Origin: Ignavibacteriaceae bacterium
GTDB taxonomy: Bacteria > Bacteroidota > Ignavibacteria > Ignavibacteriales > Ignavibacteriaceae
Reading direction: 5' to 3'
Assembly: GCA_031292455.1 (NCBI GenBank)
Contig: JARLHC010000118.1
Location: 1 to 58,669 of the forward strand
DNA: 58,669 nt
Under the pieces are notes generated by a model that ran no database searches, was not told the DNA's origin, and was given only the letters and a program-made list of their open reading frames with translations. Positions 8,505 through 17,424 of the stretch are shown here, piece by piece; position 1 is the first letter of the stretch, and the number at the start of each line of letters is the position of its first letter. A program made the position numbers and the translations under genes.

Positions 8505-10106
8505 TTACCATACTATACTAATTCCGGCAATGGCATTAAAAGGCATTTCCTGATAACCTGCCCATTTGTAATTATCTTTGAACAGTAAATTAGAAAATTC
8601 CAGTGTAAAGAAAAACATAGGTTTATACTGGTAAGTCAATTTGAGTCCCAAATCAATTCTATTCCCTAACTGTGTGGAATTAGGGATATCGGTATAAACA
8701 CCCGACGAATAATTAAGTCTTATTTCTGAATCCAGTTTTATCATACTTAAGTTATAACCATAAATCAGCGAAGCAGTTGAAGCCGGCATATACGGCATTT
8801 TATAGCCCGCAGTATCATTTGTCCCAGTTAATTCGACGTTACCATAAAAGTAGCCATAAGGGCCCAAATGAAACAACATATCAGTAAAGGCTGTGAATAT
8901 CCTGATATCGTCATAAGCCAGATCAAATTGTCCTGAAGTAGTTGAGGTTTTAAAATACGGCATTTCTGTTGATGACAGCGCTTTAATACCGGCATTTATT
9001 TGGAAATATTTTTCATATTCATATTTCATGGCAATTTTGAGTGCATTATTATATCTCACATAAGAGGTATTAAAAGACTGAGAGTTAATATACGGATTGT
9101 CTTTTAAGAAGGATGAAGAGCTGAGAAGATCGGCATGAGGTTTAAATTCACCAAGCAACGAAATACTATTACCAAGCTTTAATGCCATAGAAGCAAAAGG
9201 CGTAAAATAATTATTGCTGAAATACTGAGAGTAGTTCATTCCGAATTCAACCTTAAGAACTTCGGAAATATTTAGCCCTATTCTTGGCAAAATTCCGACG
9301 AATCCATTTTGTGAAGTATTCGGGGTTATATTGGTAATATATTGTTTTTTATATATAAGATCGAAACTCAGATTAAATGCAGAAAGAGCAATCTTACCAA
9401 AGCCATTAAATTTGAGGAAGTTTTCGGAATAATTTTCATTCTTAAGAGAATTAAACTCATTATCCAGAGAAGCTGCAAAAACAAAATAATCGTTCAGGTA
9501 ATTATTAACATTTAAAGAAACGTCTCCCCCGTTTAATATCCTTCTTTGGAAGGGATTCACAGTTGATCCATAAAATTTATATGAGTTTAAATTATAATTG
9601 CCATGGAATTTAATTTCGGTACCTGGTAAAAATGAATTTGAATTACTTCTATATAAGGAAAGGTTCAATCCTCCCGCAAGATCATATTTATCACTATTGC
9701 TTATGAATGCTTTTTGGTTATCAGTAGATGCAAACCATTCGAATATTCCACCGATAAAGGGGTTAGTAAACAGAACATCACCTTCCGGTATTGAATATAA
9801 CCCCAGGGCTGCATTTATCCTTCCTTTGAGATACCGGACCGAATCTCTCAGGTTGATATTTTCCTTTATAGGGTTATTAAAATTCCTAAGCTCTAACTTA
9901 TCGGCAGGAAATGGAGGTTTTAGAAACTCTTCCGATATAGCAGACCCAAAATCAGCCTGTATTTTCTTTGCTTTTTCAATAGAAACAGATTCATTTCCGG
10001 TTATAACGAAATCAGGAAGCTCAACATTCTGATCCTGTTTCTTATCTTCCTGTGCGAGACTGAATAAAGAGAAAACCACAATATAAAATAGAATCTTATT
10101 TATCAT
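8505..10106 (-). CDS. Outer-membrane beta-barrel protein with TonB-box-like N-terminus
   Basis: A signal peptide (MINKILFYIVVFSLFSLAQE) is followed by LPDFVITGNES, a motif placed and composed like a TonB box, and then ~430 residues of alternating aromatic/polar strands typical of a barrel (for example SYKFYGSTVNPFQRR, LNLSLYRSNSN). The protein ends in aromatic residues (AGISIVW), as outer-membrane proteins usually do. No plug domain is obvious, so it is not a full TonB receptor. Its start overlaps the stop of the upstream TPR gene by 4 bases (ATGA), indicating coupling. Confidence 0.75.
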   Translation of the reverse strand: MINKILFYIVVFSLFSLAQEDKKQDQNVELPDFVITGNESVSIEKAKKIQADFGSAISEEFLKPPFPADKLELRNFNNPIKENINLRDSVRYLKGRINAALGLYSIPEGDVLFTNPFIGGIFEWFASTDNQKAFISNSDKYDLAGGLNLSLYRSNSNSFLPGTEIKFHGNYNLNSYKFYGSTVNPFQRRILNGGDVSLNVNNYLNDYFVFAASLDNEFNSLKNENYSENFLKFNGFGKIALSAFNLSFDLIYKKQYITNITPNTSQNGFVGILPRIGLNISEVLKVEFGMNYSQYFSNNYFTPFASMALKLGNSISLLGEFKPHADLLSSSSFLKDNPYINSQSFNTSYVRYNNALKIAMKYEYEKYFQINAGIKALSSTEMPYFKTSTTSGQFDLAYDDIRIFTAFTDMLFHLGPYGYFYGNVELTGTNDTAGYKMPYMPASTASLIYGYNLSMIKLDSEIRLNYSSGVYTDIPNSTQLGNRIDLGLKLTYQYKPMFFFTLEFSNLLFKDNYKWAGYQEMPFNAIAGISIVW

Positions 10107-13069
10107 CTTAAAGTCCTTATTTTACTCTGGGCCTGCTTCCCGTAGACATCTCCATTATGTTTTAAAAGAACATTTTTAAACATTTCTTTAGCTTTAATTT
10201 TATCGTTCATTTTTAAATACACGTCACCAAGTTGCAGATAAGATCTGGTCAGCCATTCATCGTATGCAGAAAATACAGTTTTTACACGAACAAATGCTGT
10301 TACTGCTTCAGGAAATTGATCCTGATCAGCGTACAATACTCCAAGGTAGAACTGTGCTTTTGCTCCAAGTTCGTCGTTCCTTGATTCGGAAAGATTTTTG
10401 AAATATACTGCCGCGTTATCATATCTTCCTCCAGTCAAATCGATTAATCCCAATTCAATTTTGGATTTTTCGGCAAACAGATTCCCGGAACTATTCTGAA
10501 CAATATCAGCAAACACATCATAAGCAGCATTTATATCACCTTTGTTGATCAATGTTTCAGCTTTCATAAACTTCAATTCAGGCAATCTGGGAGATTGAGA
10601 AAGTTTATCGATTGATTTATTTAGTATATTGATGGCGGCGTCATATTGTTTGTTGTTGTTATAAATAGACTGCATTTCAATAACAGCAGAGGCAGCCGAT
10701 TCTTTTCCAGGATAATTATCAAACACTTTATCAAAGTACTTCAAGGCCTCCTCATTGCTGCCAAGATTCTCAGAGCTTTTTCCCATCCAATAATAGGCAT
10801 CAGATATTAAATTGCTTTGAGGAAAAGCAGAAATAAATTCGCCATAACTTATACTGGCTTTATCATATTGCTTTTTGCTATAATAGATTTCTCCTTTTTT
10901 AAAGAAGAGCTTATCAGCAAAATTTGATTTAGGGTTATTTACAACGAAATCATTTATAATAGAAACGGCCAGTTCCGGTTTACCCTCTGCTATATAGGCA
11001 TACTGTATCCCGTTAACCGCATCAAAGACATAACTTGAAGAAGGAAATCCTGAAAGAACCCTCTGGTAATTGACTATTGAGGAATCGTAATCTCCAATAT
11101 TATAATATGCATCGCCGATAGAGTAATAAATTAATGGCAGCAATGAAGAGTTCGGATAGACCAGAGCAAGATTCCTGTATTCAGATATAGCTCCGTTATA
11201 ATTATTCTGCTGGAATTTTATCCACCCAATAAGATAGAGCGATTTATCCGCATATTCTGATTCAGGGAACTTCAGCTGAATATTCCTTAATTCAATCAGC
11301 GCCTGGGGAGCATCTCCTCCTTTATATAATGCCTGGGCATATTGGTAATAAGTAAAGGGATCATCCAGACCAGTTTTTCCCGAAATGAATATATCCTTAT
11401 AAATGGCAGAAGCTTCCAAATAATTTTTAGTTGCATAATAACAATCAGCGAGACGCAACTTCGCATCTCTTATCTTTTTATCCGAAGAATATTTCTTTAC
11501 AAACTCCGAGAATGATTCTGCAGACTGGTCGTACTTTTTAAGATCGAACAGACAATAAGCTTTACCGTACAAAGCCTGGTTTCCGAAAAATTTATTTCCG
11601 GAATCAACTTTATTATACCTTTCGAGGGCGGGCTGATAGTCCCCCATTGCAAAAAGATTTTCAGCCAAATAAAAATTTAATTTGTCTTTTTCAAAGGCAG
11701 GTTCTCTCAAATCAATTTCAGTAAGGCTTGCAACAGCATCATTATGTTTATTTAAGAAATAATAAGTTTCTCCAAGACCAAGTAATGCTCTATTCTGAAG
11801 ATCGGTTTCTACATCAGGAATATTGACAGCATTATTGAAGAATTCTTTTGCTGCCGGATATTCATTTCTTTGCAAAGCAATTTCACCAAGCATAGTATAT
11901 GCTTTTACTTTAACGGTATTATCATAAGAATTAATAGCTGTTGTTAAATATTTTTCTGCCGGCTCTAAATTACCCGAATTGAAATAAATAACTCCCATCT
12001 GGTATTGCACCCCTTCAGACAGTTTACTATCAGGAAACCTCTTGAGAAACTCAATATATATATCAAGAGCATCCGACTCCTGTCCTGCATATCTTTTAGA
12101 CTCCCCTTTCCAATAGAAAGATTTGATTGCCAGCGTATCGGTATCATCGGAGAGTGAATTAAAAATATTATAGGCATCATTGTATTTTTTCTGCTGGAAA
12201 TAAGTCCATGCCAATCCATACCTCACTTCCCTGACCATTGAAGCTGAAGGGTAATTTTGAATTATTTCCTTGTAAGTCTTTTCCGCCTTACCGTATTCCT
12301 GCACCCTGTAATAGGAATTGGCAAGCAGATAGAGGCTTTCGGAATACAGATCACCCGGGAGACCTGATAATACCGGGTTATTAAGTTCAATAATGGAAGA
12401 CTGGTAATCTTTCAACTTAAAATAGCACACACCGATGCGTATCCTTGCAGAATTAGCAAGAGGGCTCTCCTTATGATATGAGATCAACTGGTCATAATAC
12501 TGCACGGCATTATCATAATCCCCAATCTTCTCATAAACGGAAGCAAGTGTATAAATAGTGTAATCAATAAATTTATTATTCTTCTTATCCTGAATGGCAT
12601 CCACCAGAAAATTTACTGCCTCTTCTAATTTATTTTCCCTTGTATATGACTCTCCTATCCAGTACAGGGCAGAACCTGAGAATTCACTTTCCGGATATTC
12701 CTTAAGAAGTGTATTAAGATTAGTTCTGCAGGAAGAATAATTTTTTTGGTCAAAATAAATAATACCCAGCTCATACAATGATTTATCCCTGAAATTTGAC
12801 CAAATAAAATTCCTAATTAAATATTCAAAGCCTACGGCAGCGGCATCCATGTTCCCTGTTTTAAGTAATGCCATTGAAGAATAAAATCCGGCAGTCGAAT
12901 ATAGTTCATCAATCTCATTATGCTCTCTTAAAAATTCATTGAAAAGGCGGTTTGCTTCAACATATTGAGATGAATTATACGACTTCATAGCAAGGTCAAA
13001 TTTTTCAGATACAGACTGCCCCTGTAAATAGGTGGCCAGGAATAAAATCAGGATAAGAGCTTTTTTCAT
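10103..13069 (-). CDS. Large secreted/periplasmic TPR protein
   Basis: The 988-residue protein has a signal peptide (MKKALILILFLATYLQGQS) and then TPR-like repeats over its whole length. Blocks such as ALYWIGESYTRENKLEEAV, YSIGDAYYNIGDYDSSI and FPQSNLISDAYYWMGKSSE resemble the YbgF/CpoB and BamD type of periplasmic repeat. It is the first gene of the envelope operon and is coupled to the barrel gene, so a role in assembling or scaffolding that barrel with the TonB and SPOR proteins is a reasonable guess. The promoter should lie in the ~180 bases above 13069. Confidence 0.8.
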   Translation of the reverse strand: MKKALILILFLATYLQGQSVSEKFDLAMKSYNSSQYVEANRLFNEFLREHNEIDELYSTAGFYSSMALLKTGNMDAAAVGFEYLIRNFIWSNFRDKSLYELGIIYFDQKNYSSCRTNLNTLLKEYPESEFSGSALYWIGESYTRENKLEEAVNFLVDAIQDKKNNKFIDYTIYTLASVYEKIGDYDNAVQYYDQLISYHKESPLANSARIRIGVCYFKLKDYQSSIIELNNPVLSGLPGDLYSESLYLLANSYYRVQEYGKAEKTYKEIIQNYPSASMVREVRYGLAWTYFQQKKYNDAYNIFNSLSDDTDTLAIKSFYWKGESKRYAGQESDALDIYIEFLKRFPDSKLSEGVQYQMGVIYFNSGNLEPAEKYLTTAINSYDNTVKVKAYTMLGEIALQRNEYPAAKEFFNNAVNIPDVETDLQNRALLGLGETYYFLNKHNDAVASLTEIDLREPAFEKDKLNFYLAENLFAMGDYQPALERYNKVDSGNKFFGNQALYGKAYCLFDLKKYDQSAESFSEFVKKYSSDKKIRDAKLRLADCYYATKNYLEASAIYKDIFISGKTGLDDPFTYYQYAQALYKGGDAPQALIELRNIQLKFPESEYADKSLYLIGWIKFQQNNYNGAISEYRNLALVYPNSSLLPLIYYSIGDAYYNIGDYDSSIVNYQRVLSGFPSSSYVFDAVNGIQYAYIAEGKPELAVSIINDFVVNNPKSNFADKLFFKKGEIYYSKKQYDKASISYGEFISAFPQSNLISDAYYWMGKSSENLGSNEEALKYFDKVFDNYPGKESAASAVIEMQSIYNNNKQYDAAINILNKSIDKLSQSPRLPELKFMKAETLINKGDINAAYDVFADIVQNSSGNLFAEKSKIELGLIDLTGGRYDNAAVYFKNLSESRNDELGAKAQFYLGVLYADQDQFPEAVTAFVRVKTVFSAYDEWLTRSYLQLGDVYLKMNDKIKAKEMFKNVLLKHNGDVYGKQAQSKIRTLR

Positions 13070-13214
13070 TATTACCTATATTGAGATATAAAAATAAGCC
13101 ATAAAATAAAGATAAAGCATGATTTTCTAGTATAAAACTAATAAAAATATAATTCAAATCAGACTTTTATTCCTTATTGTGGTAAACAGAAGTATGAAAT
13201 AACGGAAGGGGAAT

Positions 13215-13240
13215 AAAAAAGGCCATCCAAAGACGGCCTT
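13215..13240 (-). terminator. Rho-independent terminator of tRNA-Leu
   Basis: Read on the minus strand, AAGGCCGTC-TTTG-GATGGCCTT forms a 9-bp stem (one G-U pair) and runs directly into six T residues. It starts 10 bases beyond the 3' end of the tRNA. Confidence 0.85.
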
Positions 13241-13249
13241 CAATTGAAG

Positions 13250-13333
13250 TGCGGAAGAGGGGACTTGAACCCCTATGCCAGTTACGGCACTACCCCCTCA
13301 AAGTAGCGTGTATACCAATTTCACCACTTCCGC
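13250..13333 (-). tRNA. tRNA-Leu (anticodon GAG)
   Basis: Read on the minus strand, the acceptor stem GCGGAAG pairs with CTTCCGC. The anticodon stem CTACT/GGTAG encloses the loop TTGAGGG, giving anticodon GAG, which reads CUC and CUU leucine codons. A long variable arm (TGCC-GTAA-CTGGCA region), typical of Leu, and a T arm with GGGGTTCAAGTCCCC are present. The discriminator is A at 13250; CCA is not encoded. Length is 84 bases. It is followed by its own terminator. Confidence 0.95.
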
Positions 13334-13409
13334 AAAAGGGAAGATCAAAAATATAACCGATATACTATAAAATCAACTTTATTGGGGGACAATTTACAAA
13401 ATTTGGCTA

Positions 13410-13904
13410 TTATTTATCCTTATTTTTTTTCATTTGCTCCTGCATTAACAAATCTCTTATATCTTTCCTAAATTTTCTTTCGAATACAATATATTTTCCA
13501 ATCTGATCTGGAGTGAGAATGTCTGAAAGTGATCTCAGAAAACTTAATCTCTCCTTTTCAACATCCATCGTCAATTTCATATAAGATTCATTAAATTTTT
13601 GAATTTTAGAGAAATCTTTCTCCTTACCCTTCATTATTTCGGATTCAATTTTTCGAAGCACAGTATCGATCTTATCTTCAATATTCCATATTCTGGCTCT
13701 ATCCTGATTCCTTCGTGAAATTAACTTTGTAGCTACTGATTCATCAAGGTTTAGCGCTTCAAGCATCTTAATCTTTTCTAACTCCTCGATTTTCCTTATC
13801 GGAGCTCGTCTATTTGGCTGTCCTCCTTTCCCACCCATATTCTGTGTGAATCCAGTAGCAGCAAAAATGCATAATAGAGCTACAATCAGAAATAATTTAT
13901 TCAT
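13410..13904 (-). CDS. CpxP/Spy-like periplasmic protein of the sigma operon
   Basis: A signal peptide (MNKLFLIVALLCIFAATGFTQ) precedes ~140 highly charged helical residues. KIKMLEALNLDESVATKL and LRSLSDILTPDQIGKYIVFERKF match the two LTxxQ-like turns of Spy/CpxP proteins, which act as periplasmic chaperones or stress sensors. It is the third gene after the ECF sigma and its putative anti-sigma, 8 bases after the latter. A second protein of the same type is divergent from the sigma gene (15167-15670). Confidence 0.75.
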   Translation of the reverse strand: MNKLFLIVALLCIFAATGFTQNMGGKGGQPNRRAPIRKIEELEKIKMLEALNLDESVATKLISRRNQDRARIWNIEDKIDTVLRKIESEIMKGKEKDFSKIQKFNESYMKLTMDVEKERLSFLRSLSDILTPDQIGKYIVFERKFRKDIRDLLMQEQMKKNKDK

Positions 13905-13912
13905 TTTATATC

Positions 13913-14506
13913 TCAGAAATATTTTTTATTAATAATCTCGTTATAAATATTATCTGATTCCTCAGTATTTATATCTTTAACTATAGTAGATAAATCCGAT
14001 TTCCTTTCGGCAAAATAGTAGGATTCTGCTTCAGGAGAAACATTTATTTCATTCAAATATAATGCATTTATTGTCGAATCGACAACTGCATCATTAGGAA
14101 TTTCAGAAAGCGAAAAATCTGAAGAATAATGGTTCAACAGTTCCGTTAATTCATTTTCATTAACGCTATCAGTTACATTAGATACATTACCATTTCTATT
14201 CAAAAGAATGAACAGAAACATAATAACCACCACCAGAGCTGCTGAGCCGAAAGCAAATTTAGGTAAGGGGAATTTTATTATTTCACCCGAAAGTTTAGAT
14301 CTGAACCTTGGTACAAGGTTTCTGAAATAATCACTTTCGATTTTAACATCTTTATAACCGGAGAACTCATTATAGACAGCACGGTATTTTGCTAATTCCT
14401 TCTGCAAAGAAACAGAATTTTTCAATTCTGATTCAAAGATAGACTTCTCCTTCTCATCCATATCCCCCTCAATATATTTTAATATGAGGTTATTCTTCGA
14501 ATTCAT
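13913..14506 (-). CDS. Putative membrane-bound anti-sigma factor
   Basis: The 197-residue protein has a cytoplasmic N-terminal part (ILKYIEGDMDEKEKSIFESEL) that looks like the helical sigma-binding region of anti-sigma factors without a zinc motif. One membrane segment lies at ~84-103 (FAFGSAALVVVIMFLFILL), followed by an acidic periplasmic tail. Its start overlaps the sigma factor gene by 17 bases. Position and topology, not sequence similarity to a named family, support the call. Confidence 0.7.
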   Translation of the reverse strand: MNSKNNLILKYIEGDMDEKEKSIFESELKNSVSLQKELAKYRAVYNEFSGYKDVKIESDYFRNLVPRFRSKLSGEIIKFPLPKFAFGSAALVVVIMFLFILLNRNGNVSNVTDSVNENELTELLNHYSSDFSLSEIPNDAVVDSTINALYLNEINVSPEAESYYFAERKSDLSTIVKDINTEESDNIYNEIINKKYF

Positions 14507-15044
14507 TTTTCATCATCTCTGAAATTTTATTAAAAGCATGGAAATAATTTGCCTTTAGTCCTCCAACGCTCTTACCTGTAATTTTAGATATTTCTTCATA
14601 AGATAATCCGTCAACATTCCTTAAAATAAATATCTCCCGCTGTTTAGCCGGAAGCTCCTGTAAGAACTTGTCCAATTTTTGCAATTTATTCCTTAAATCG
14701 ATATCCTCAACAATATCTTCTTTACTTCCTGTTTCTGCAGGATTTGTATCTTCAAACGACAGAATTCTATTAAATTTACGTTTATTTAAGAAATTTATAC
14801 TTCTTGTAGACGTAATCCTGTAAATCCAGGTATATAATGAAGATTTAAACTGAAAATCCTTCAGTTTATTGTAAATAACTATAAGAACTTCCTGGACAAC
14901 CTCATCGGCGTCCAGATGAGAACCTGTCATTCTTCTTGCATGCCAATATATTTTCTGCTGGTATTTATTGATTAACCTGTTAAAAGAACTCTCGTCCCCT
15001 TCAAGAAATTTCTTTACCAGTTCAAAATCAGAATTATCAGGCAT
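14490..15044 (-). CDS. ECF (extracytoplasmic function) RNA polymerase sigma factor
   Basis: The 184 residues contain sigma region 2 (LINKYQQKIYWHARRMTG, then DADEVVQEVLIVIYNKL) and region 4 (LPAKQREIFILRNVDGLSYEEISKITG with a helix-turn-helix ending KANYFHAFNKI), joined by a short linker, as in ECF sigma factors. It heads an operon with an anti-sigma and a CpxP-like protein. Such modules respond to envelope stress. The intergenic region carries a promoter motif mirrored toward the divergent CpxP-like gene, which suggests that this sigma drives both. Confidence 0.92.
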   Translation of the reverse strand: MPDNSDFELVKKFLEGDESSFNRLINKYQQKIYWHARRMTGSHLDADEVVQEVLIVIYNKLKDFQFKSSLYTWIYRITSTRSINFLNKRKFNRILSFEDTNPAETGSKEDIVEDIDLRNKLQKLDKFLQELPAKQREIFILRNVDGLSYEEISKITGKSVGGLKANYFHAFNKISEMMKNEFEE

Positions 15045-15064
15045 ACTAAATTATTTCTTCAATT

Positions 15065-15095
15065 ATTTGACAATAATACCGATTATAGGTTTAAA
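15065..15095 (-). promoter_or_regulatory. Candidate ECF promoter of the sigma operon
   Basis: Read on the minus strand, TTTAAACCTA (15095-15086), a 13-base spacer, then TGTCAAAT (15072-15065). AAC and GTC cores at this spacing are usual for ECF promoters. The -10 element ends about 20 bases before the start codon of the sigma gene. It is the mirror copy of 15104-15135. Confidence 0.6.
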
Positions 15096-15103
15096 AGAAT
15101 TTC

Positions 15104-15135
15104 TTTAAACCTAATCTATTTTAGTAATGTCAAAT
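15104..15135 (+). promoter_or_regulatory. Candidate ECF promoter of the divergent CpxP-like gene
   Basis: TTTAAACCTA (15104-15113), a 14-base spacer, then TGTCAAAT (15128-15135). Both elements are identical to those facing the sigma operon. The two -35 elements also form a perfect 10-bp inverted repeat with an 8-base loop, which could be mistaken for a hairpin. The start codon of the driven gene lies 31 bases downstream. Confidence 0.6.
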
Positions 15136-15166
15136 TTACAAATTTTTACTTAAGGAGTAATATAAA

Positions 15167-15670
15167 ATGACATCACTCAAATTGATCTTTTCGGTTTTGT
15201 TAATTGTGATTACCATGTCCTATATGAATGCCCAGCAGGATAACCAGAAAAGGGGTCCGGATCCAAAGGTTAATGTCCATAAGGGATCCCAGCTCAAAAA
15301 GGGAATGGAAATGCGGGGTGACATGTATAAACATATTAAAGACAAGTTAAAGCTAACGGATCAACAGTTATCCAAAATAAAAGCTTTAAGATCCGAGCAC
15401 ATGAAAAAAATGGTTGATCTAAATGGTAATCTAAAGAAAAGCATGATCGACCTGAAAGAAATCAGATCAAAAGATAACTTTACACGACAGGATATAATTG
15501 CCGAAGTTGAAAAAGTAAATAAAGCGAAAAATGATATAGCTTTGGCAACTGCAAATCATAGAATGGATGTATGGGAAATCCTTACCCCTGAACAGCAGAA
15601 GATAGCAAAAGAGAATCACCAATTGTTCGGTGGAGTCAGGAAGCATGGAAGAATGCACAAAAGGTTCTGA
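15167..15670 (+). CDS. CpxP/Spy-like periplasmic protein, divergent from the sigma gene
   Basis: The 167-residue protein has a signal peptide ending near MNAQQ and a charged helical body. It carries both LTxxQ marks of the family: LKLTDQQLSKIKAL and EILTPEQQKIAKE. The start is supported by a good ribosome site, AAGGAG, 7 bases upstream. It is basic (many Lys, a His/Lys/Arg-rich tail), whereas its paralog in the sigma operon is shorter at the tail. The shared promoter motif suggests it is a main target of the sigma factor. A bidirectional terminator follows. Confidence 0.8.
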   Translation: MTSLKLIFSVLLIVITMSYMNAQQDNQKRGPDPKVNVHKGSQLKKGMEMRGDMYKHIKDKLKLTDQQLSKIKALRSEHMKKMVDLNGNLKKSMIDLKEIRSKDNFTRQDIIAEVEKVNKAKNDIALATANHRMDVWEILTPEQQKIAKENHQLFGGVRKHGRMHKRF

Positions 15671-15696
15671 TAAACAAGTAAGTAAAGTGATCTTTC

Positions 15697-15732
15697 AACC
15701 GTTTCGGGATTATATCCCGAAACGGTTTCTTT
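15697..15732. terminator. Strong bidirectional terminator
   Basis: AACCGTTTCGGGA (15697-15709) pairs perfectly with TCCCGAAACGGTT (15715-15727) around a 5-base loop. A short T-run follows on the plus strand, and A residues precede it for the minus strand. It separates the CpxP-like gene from the convergent pterin operon, whose last stop codon is at 15732. Confidence 0.85.
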
Positions 15733-16445
15733 TATAAATCCCCCTGTATAGGTTTTATTCTAATCTCTTCAGGGATCATATTACCTTCCTGAAGATAAAC
15801 CCACACAAGAAGCCGTGCAATTTCCTCTGCAGTCATCATCTTTTCGGAATTTGCTTTTCTGACTTCTGAGGGCCACATAGCCGTTTCAGTAGCTCCAGGC
15901 AAAATATTTATTACCTTTATATTATACTTTCTGACTTCTTCCCTAAGGACATTTGCATATCCCATCAAACCTGTTTTGGATGCAGTATAAGCAGAACTGT
16001 TTGTAAATATTTTATCGGCGGCAGAAGAAATAATATTGATAATAGTACCCTTCCCCTGCTTGATAAAATAAGGGAGAAGAAACTTAATAGTGTATATGGA
16101 ACCGAGAAGATTAGTGAGTATAATATCGTTTATTTCGTTAATTGAATTATCTTCTGCAGCCTTGAAGGATGTTATTCCGGCATTGTTTATAAGACAGTCA
16201 ACCGGCTGAATAGCGAAGATTTTTTTTATTGTTTGTTCTACATTAGCAGAGGAACCCACATTACATGGGAAGCAAGTTACCGATAATTTCTCTTTTCCAA
16301 TCTCCTCATTTAATTTTTCCAGTTCCCTTGTCCTTCTAGCTGATACGAATACTCTGGAACCAGTACGGGCAAATTCTTTAGCGGCAGCTTTACCTATGCC
16401 GGAGCTACCACCTGTTATCCAGACGCCCGAAAGTTTTTTAACCAT
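15732..16445 (-). CDS. Short-chain dehydrogenase/reductase, candidate sepiapterin-type reductase
   Basis: The 237-residue SDR has the NAD(P) loop TGGSSGIG (11-18), NNAG (87-90) and the catalytic Ser140/141, Tyr153, Lys157 set (SSAYTASK). An Arg-rich stretch after the second strand (SARRTRE) favours NADPH. Its ATG shares a base with the stop of folE (TAATG), and PTPS is one gene further up. That context makes the last step of tetrahydrobiopterin synthesis (reduction of 6-pyruvoyl-tetrahydropterin) the best guess, as in Chlorobium. The fold alone cannot prove the substrate. Confidence 0.75.
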   Translation of the reverse strand: MVKKLSGVWITGGSSGIGKAAAKEFARTGSRVFVSARRTRELEKLNEEIGKEKLSVTCFPCNVGSSANVEQTIKKIFAIQPVDCLINNAGITSFKAAEDNSINEINDIILTNLLGSIYTIKFLLPYFIKQGKGTIINIISSAADKIFTNSSAYTASKTGLMGYANVLREEVRKYNIKVINILPGATETAMWPSEVRKANSEKMMTAEEIARLLVWVYLQEGNMIPEEIRIKPIQGDL

Positions 16446-17011
16446 TATAAATTTTTAGTCCTGATCAAATTAAGGAATTCAGCCCTTGTCCTAGCATCCG
16501 ATTTAAAAATGCCATGCATAGCGCTTGCAGTAGCGGAAGAATTCTGTTTTTCAACTCCGCGCATCATCATGCACATATGAAAAGCTTCGGAAACGACACC
16601 AACTCCTCTAGGATTCACATAGTTTTTAATTGTATCTGCAATTTCCTGTGTCATTCTTTCCTGTACCTGCAACCTTCTTGAGAATATTTCGACAATTCTG
16701 GGAATCTTACTTAAGCCTATAATTTTACCATCCGGTAAATATGCGACATGAACTTTTCCGTAAAACGGAAGCATATGGTGTTCGCACAGGCTATAAAAGT
16801 CAATATTCTTTACAATAACCATCTCATCGTACTTTTCATTAAAAACAGCATTATTCAAGACCTTATCAATATCCATTTTATACCCGGCAGTTAGGAATTC
16901 ATAAGCCTTTGCAACTCTTTTTGGTGTATTTAACAGCCCTTCACGTTTTGGATCCTCTCCGATTTCTGAAAGTAAACTATTTATCAAACCCTGAACCTTA
17001 ATCTGATTCAA
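16445..17011 (-). CDS. folE: GTP cyclohydrolase I
   Basis: It converts GTP to 7,8-dihydroneopterin triphosphate, the first step of folate and biopterin synthesis. The 188 residues are the normal length of the bacterial enzyme. Zinc ligands Cys76 and His79 lie in [10 protein letters not shown] and Cys147 in [28 protein letters not shown] and the C-terminal [14 protein letters not shown] are family hallmarks. It lies 3 bases after the PTPS gene and overlaps the SDR, so it is in a four-gene operon. Confidence 0.95.
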   Translation of the reverse strand: MNQIKVQGLINSLLSEIGEDPKREGLLNTPKRVAKAYEFLTAGYKMDIDKVLNNAVFNEKYDEMVIVKNIDFYSLCEHHMLPFYGKVHVAYLPDGKIIGLSKIPRIVEIFSRRLQVQERMTQEIADTIKNYVNPRGVGVVSEAFHMCMMMRGVEKQNSSATASAMHGIFKSDARTRAEFLNLIRTKNL

Positions 17012-17014
17012 TAT

Positions 17015-17422
17015 TTATTCTCCTTTATATTCGAAATAATTATTTTCTGTTTCATAGAGCTTAACAGAATAAAGCTTACCGGAAGGAATTTTGGCCGCAA
17101 GTTGTTTCCATATTGCGACAGCGATATTCTCTGCAGAAGGGAGAATCCCTTTCATAAAATCTGTATCGAGGTTCAAATTTTTATGATCCACTTTATAAAT
17201 AACATTTTCCCTGATAATCTTTTTTAATATATGAATGTCAATAACAAACCCTGTTTCGGGATCGGGTTCTCCAGCAACCATAACTTCCAATATATAATTA
17301 TGTCCATGCCAGTTAGGATTACTGCATGGGCCAAAAACCCGTAAATTCTCCTCATCGGTAAAACCCGGATTAAACATCCTATGTGCAGCACTGAACCTCT
17401 CACGTCTGGTTACATAAAGCAT
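17015..17422 (-). CDS. 6-pyruvoyl-tetrahydropterin synthase family protein (PTPS/QueD)
   Basis: The 135-residue protein has zinc ligands His14 (FSAAHR), His39 and His41 (WHGHNY), and Cys33 in GPCSNPNWHGH. The spacing and the C-terminal LYSVKLYETENNYFEYKGE closely follow animal-type 6-pyruvoyl-tetrahydropterin synthase, with VDHKNLNLD in the middle. QueD proteins, which make queuosine precursor, share the fold. The adjacent folE, the SDR and the nearby pterin-dependent hydroxylase favour the biopterin role. It begins 2 bases after bcp. Confidence 0.88.
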   Translation of the reverse strand: MLYVTRRERFSAAHRMFNPGFTDEENLRVFGPCSNPNWHGHNYILEVMVAGEPDPETGFVIDIHILKKIIRENVIYKVDHKNLNLDTDFMKGILPSAENIAVAIWKQLAAKIPSGKLYSVKLYETENNYFEYKGE

Positions 17423-17424
17423 AT

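Noticed and set aside
15086-15113. Perfect 10-bp inverted repeat read as a terminator or hairpin
   Set aside because: It lies between two divergent starts, lacks a T-run after the stem, and is better explained as two mirrored -35 elements with matching -10 elements outside.
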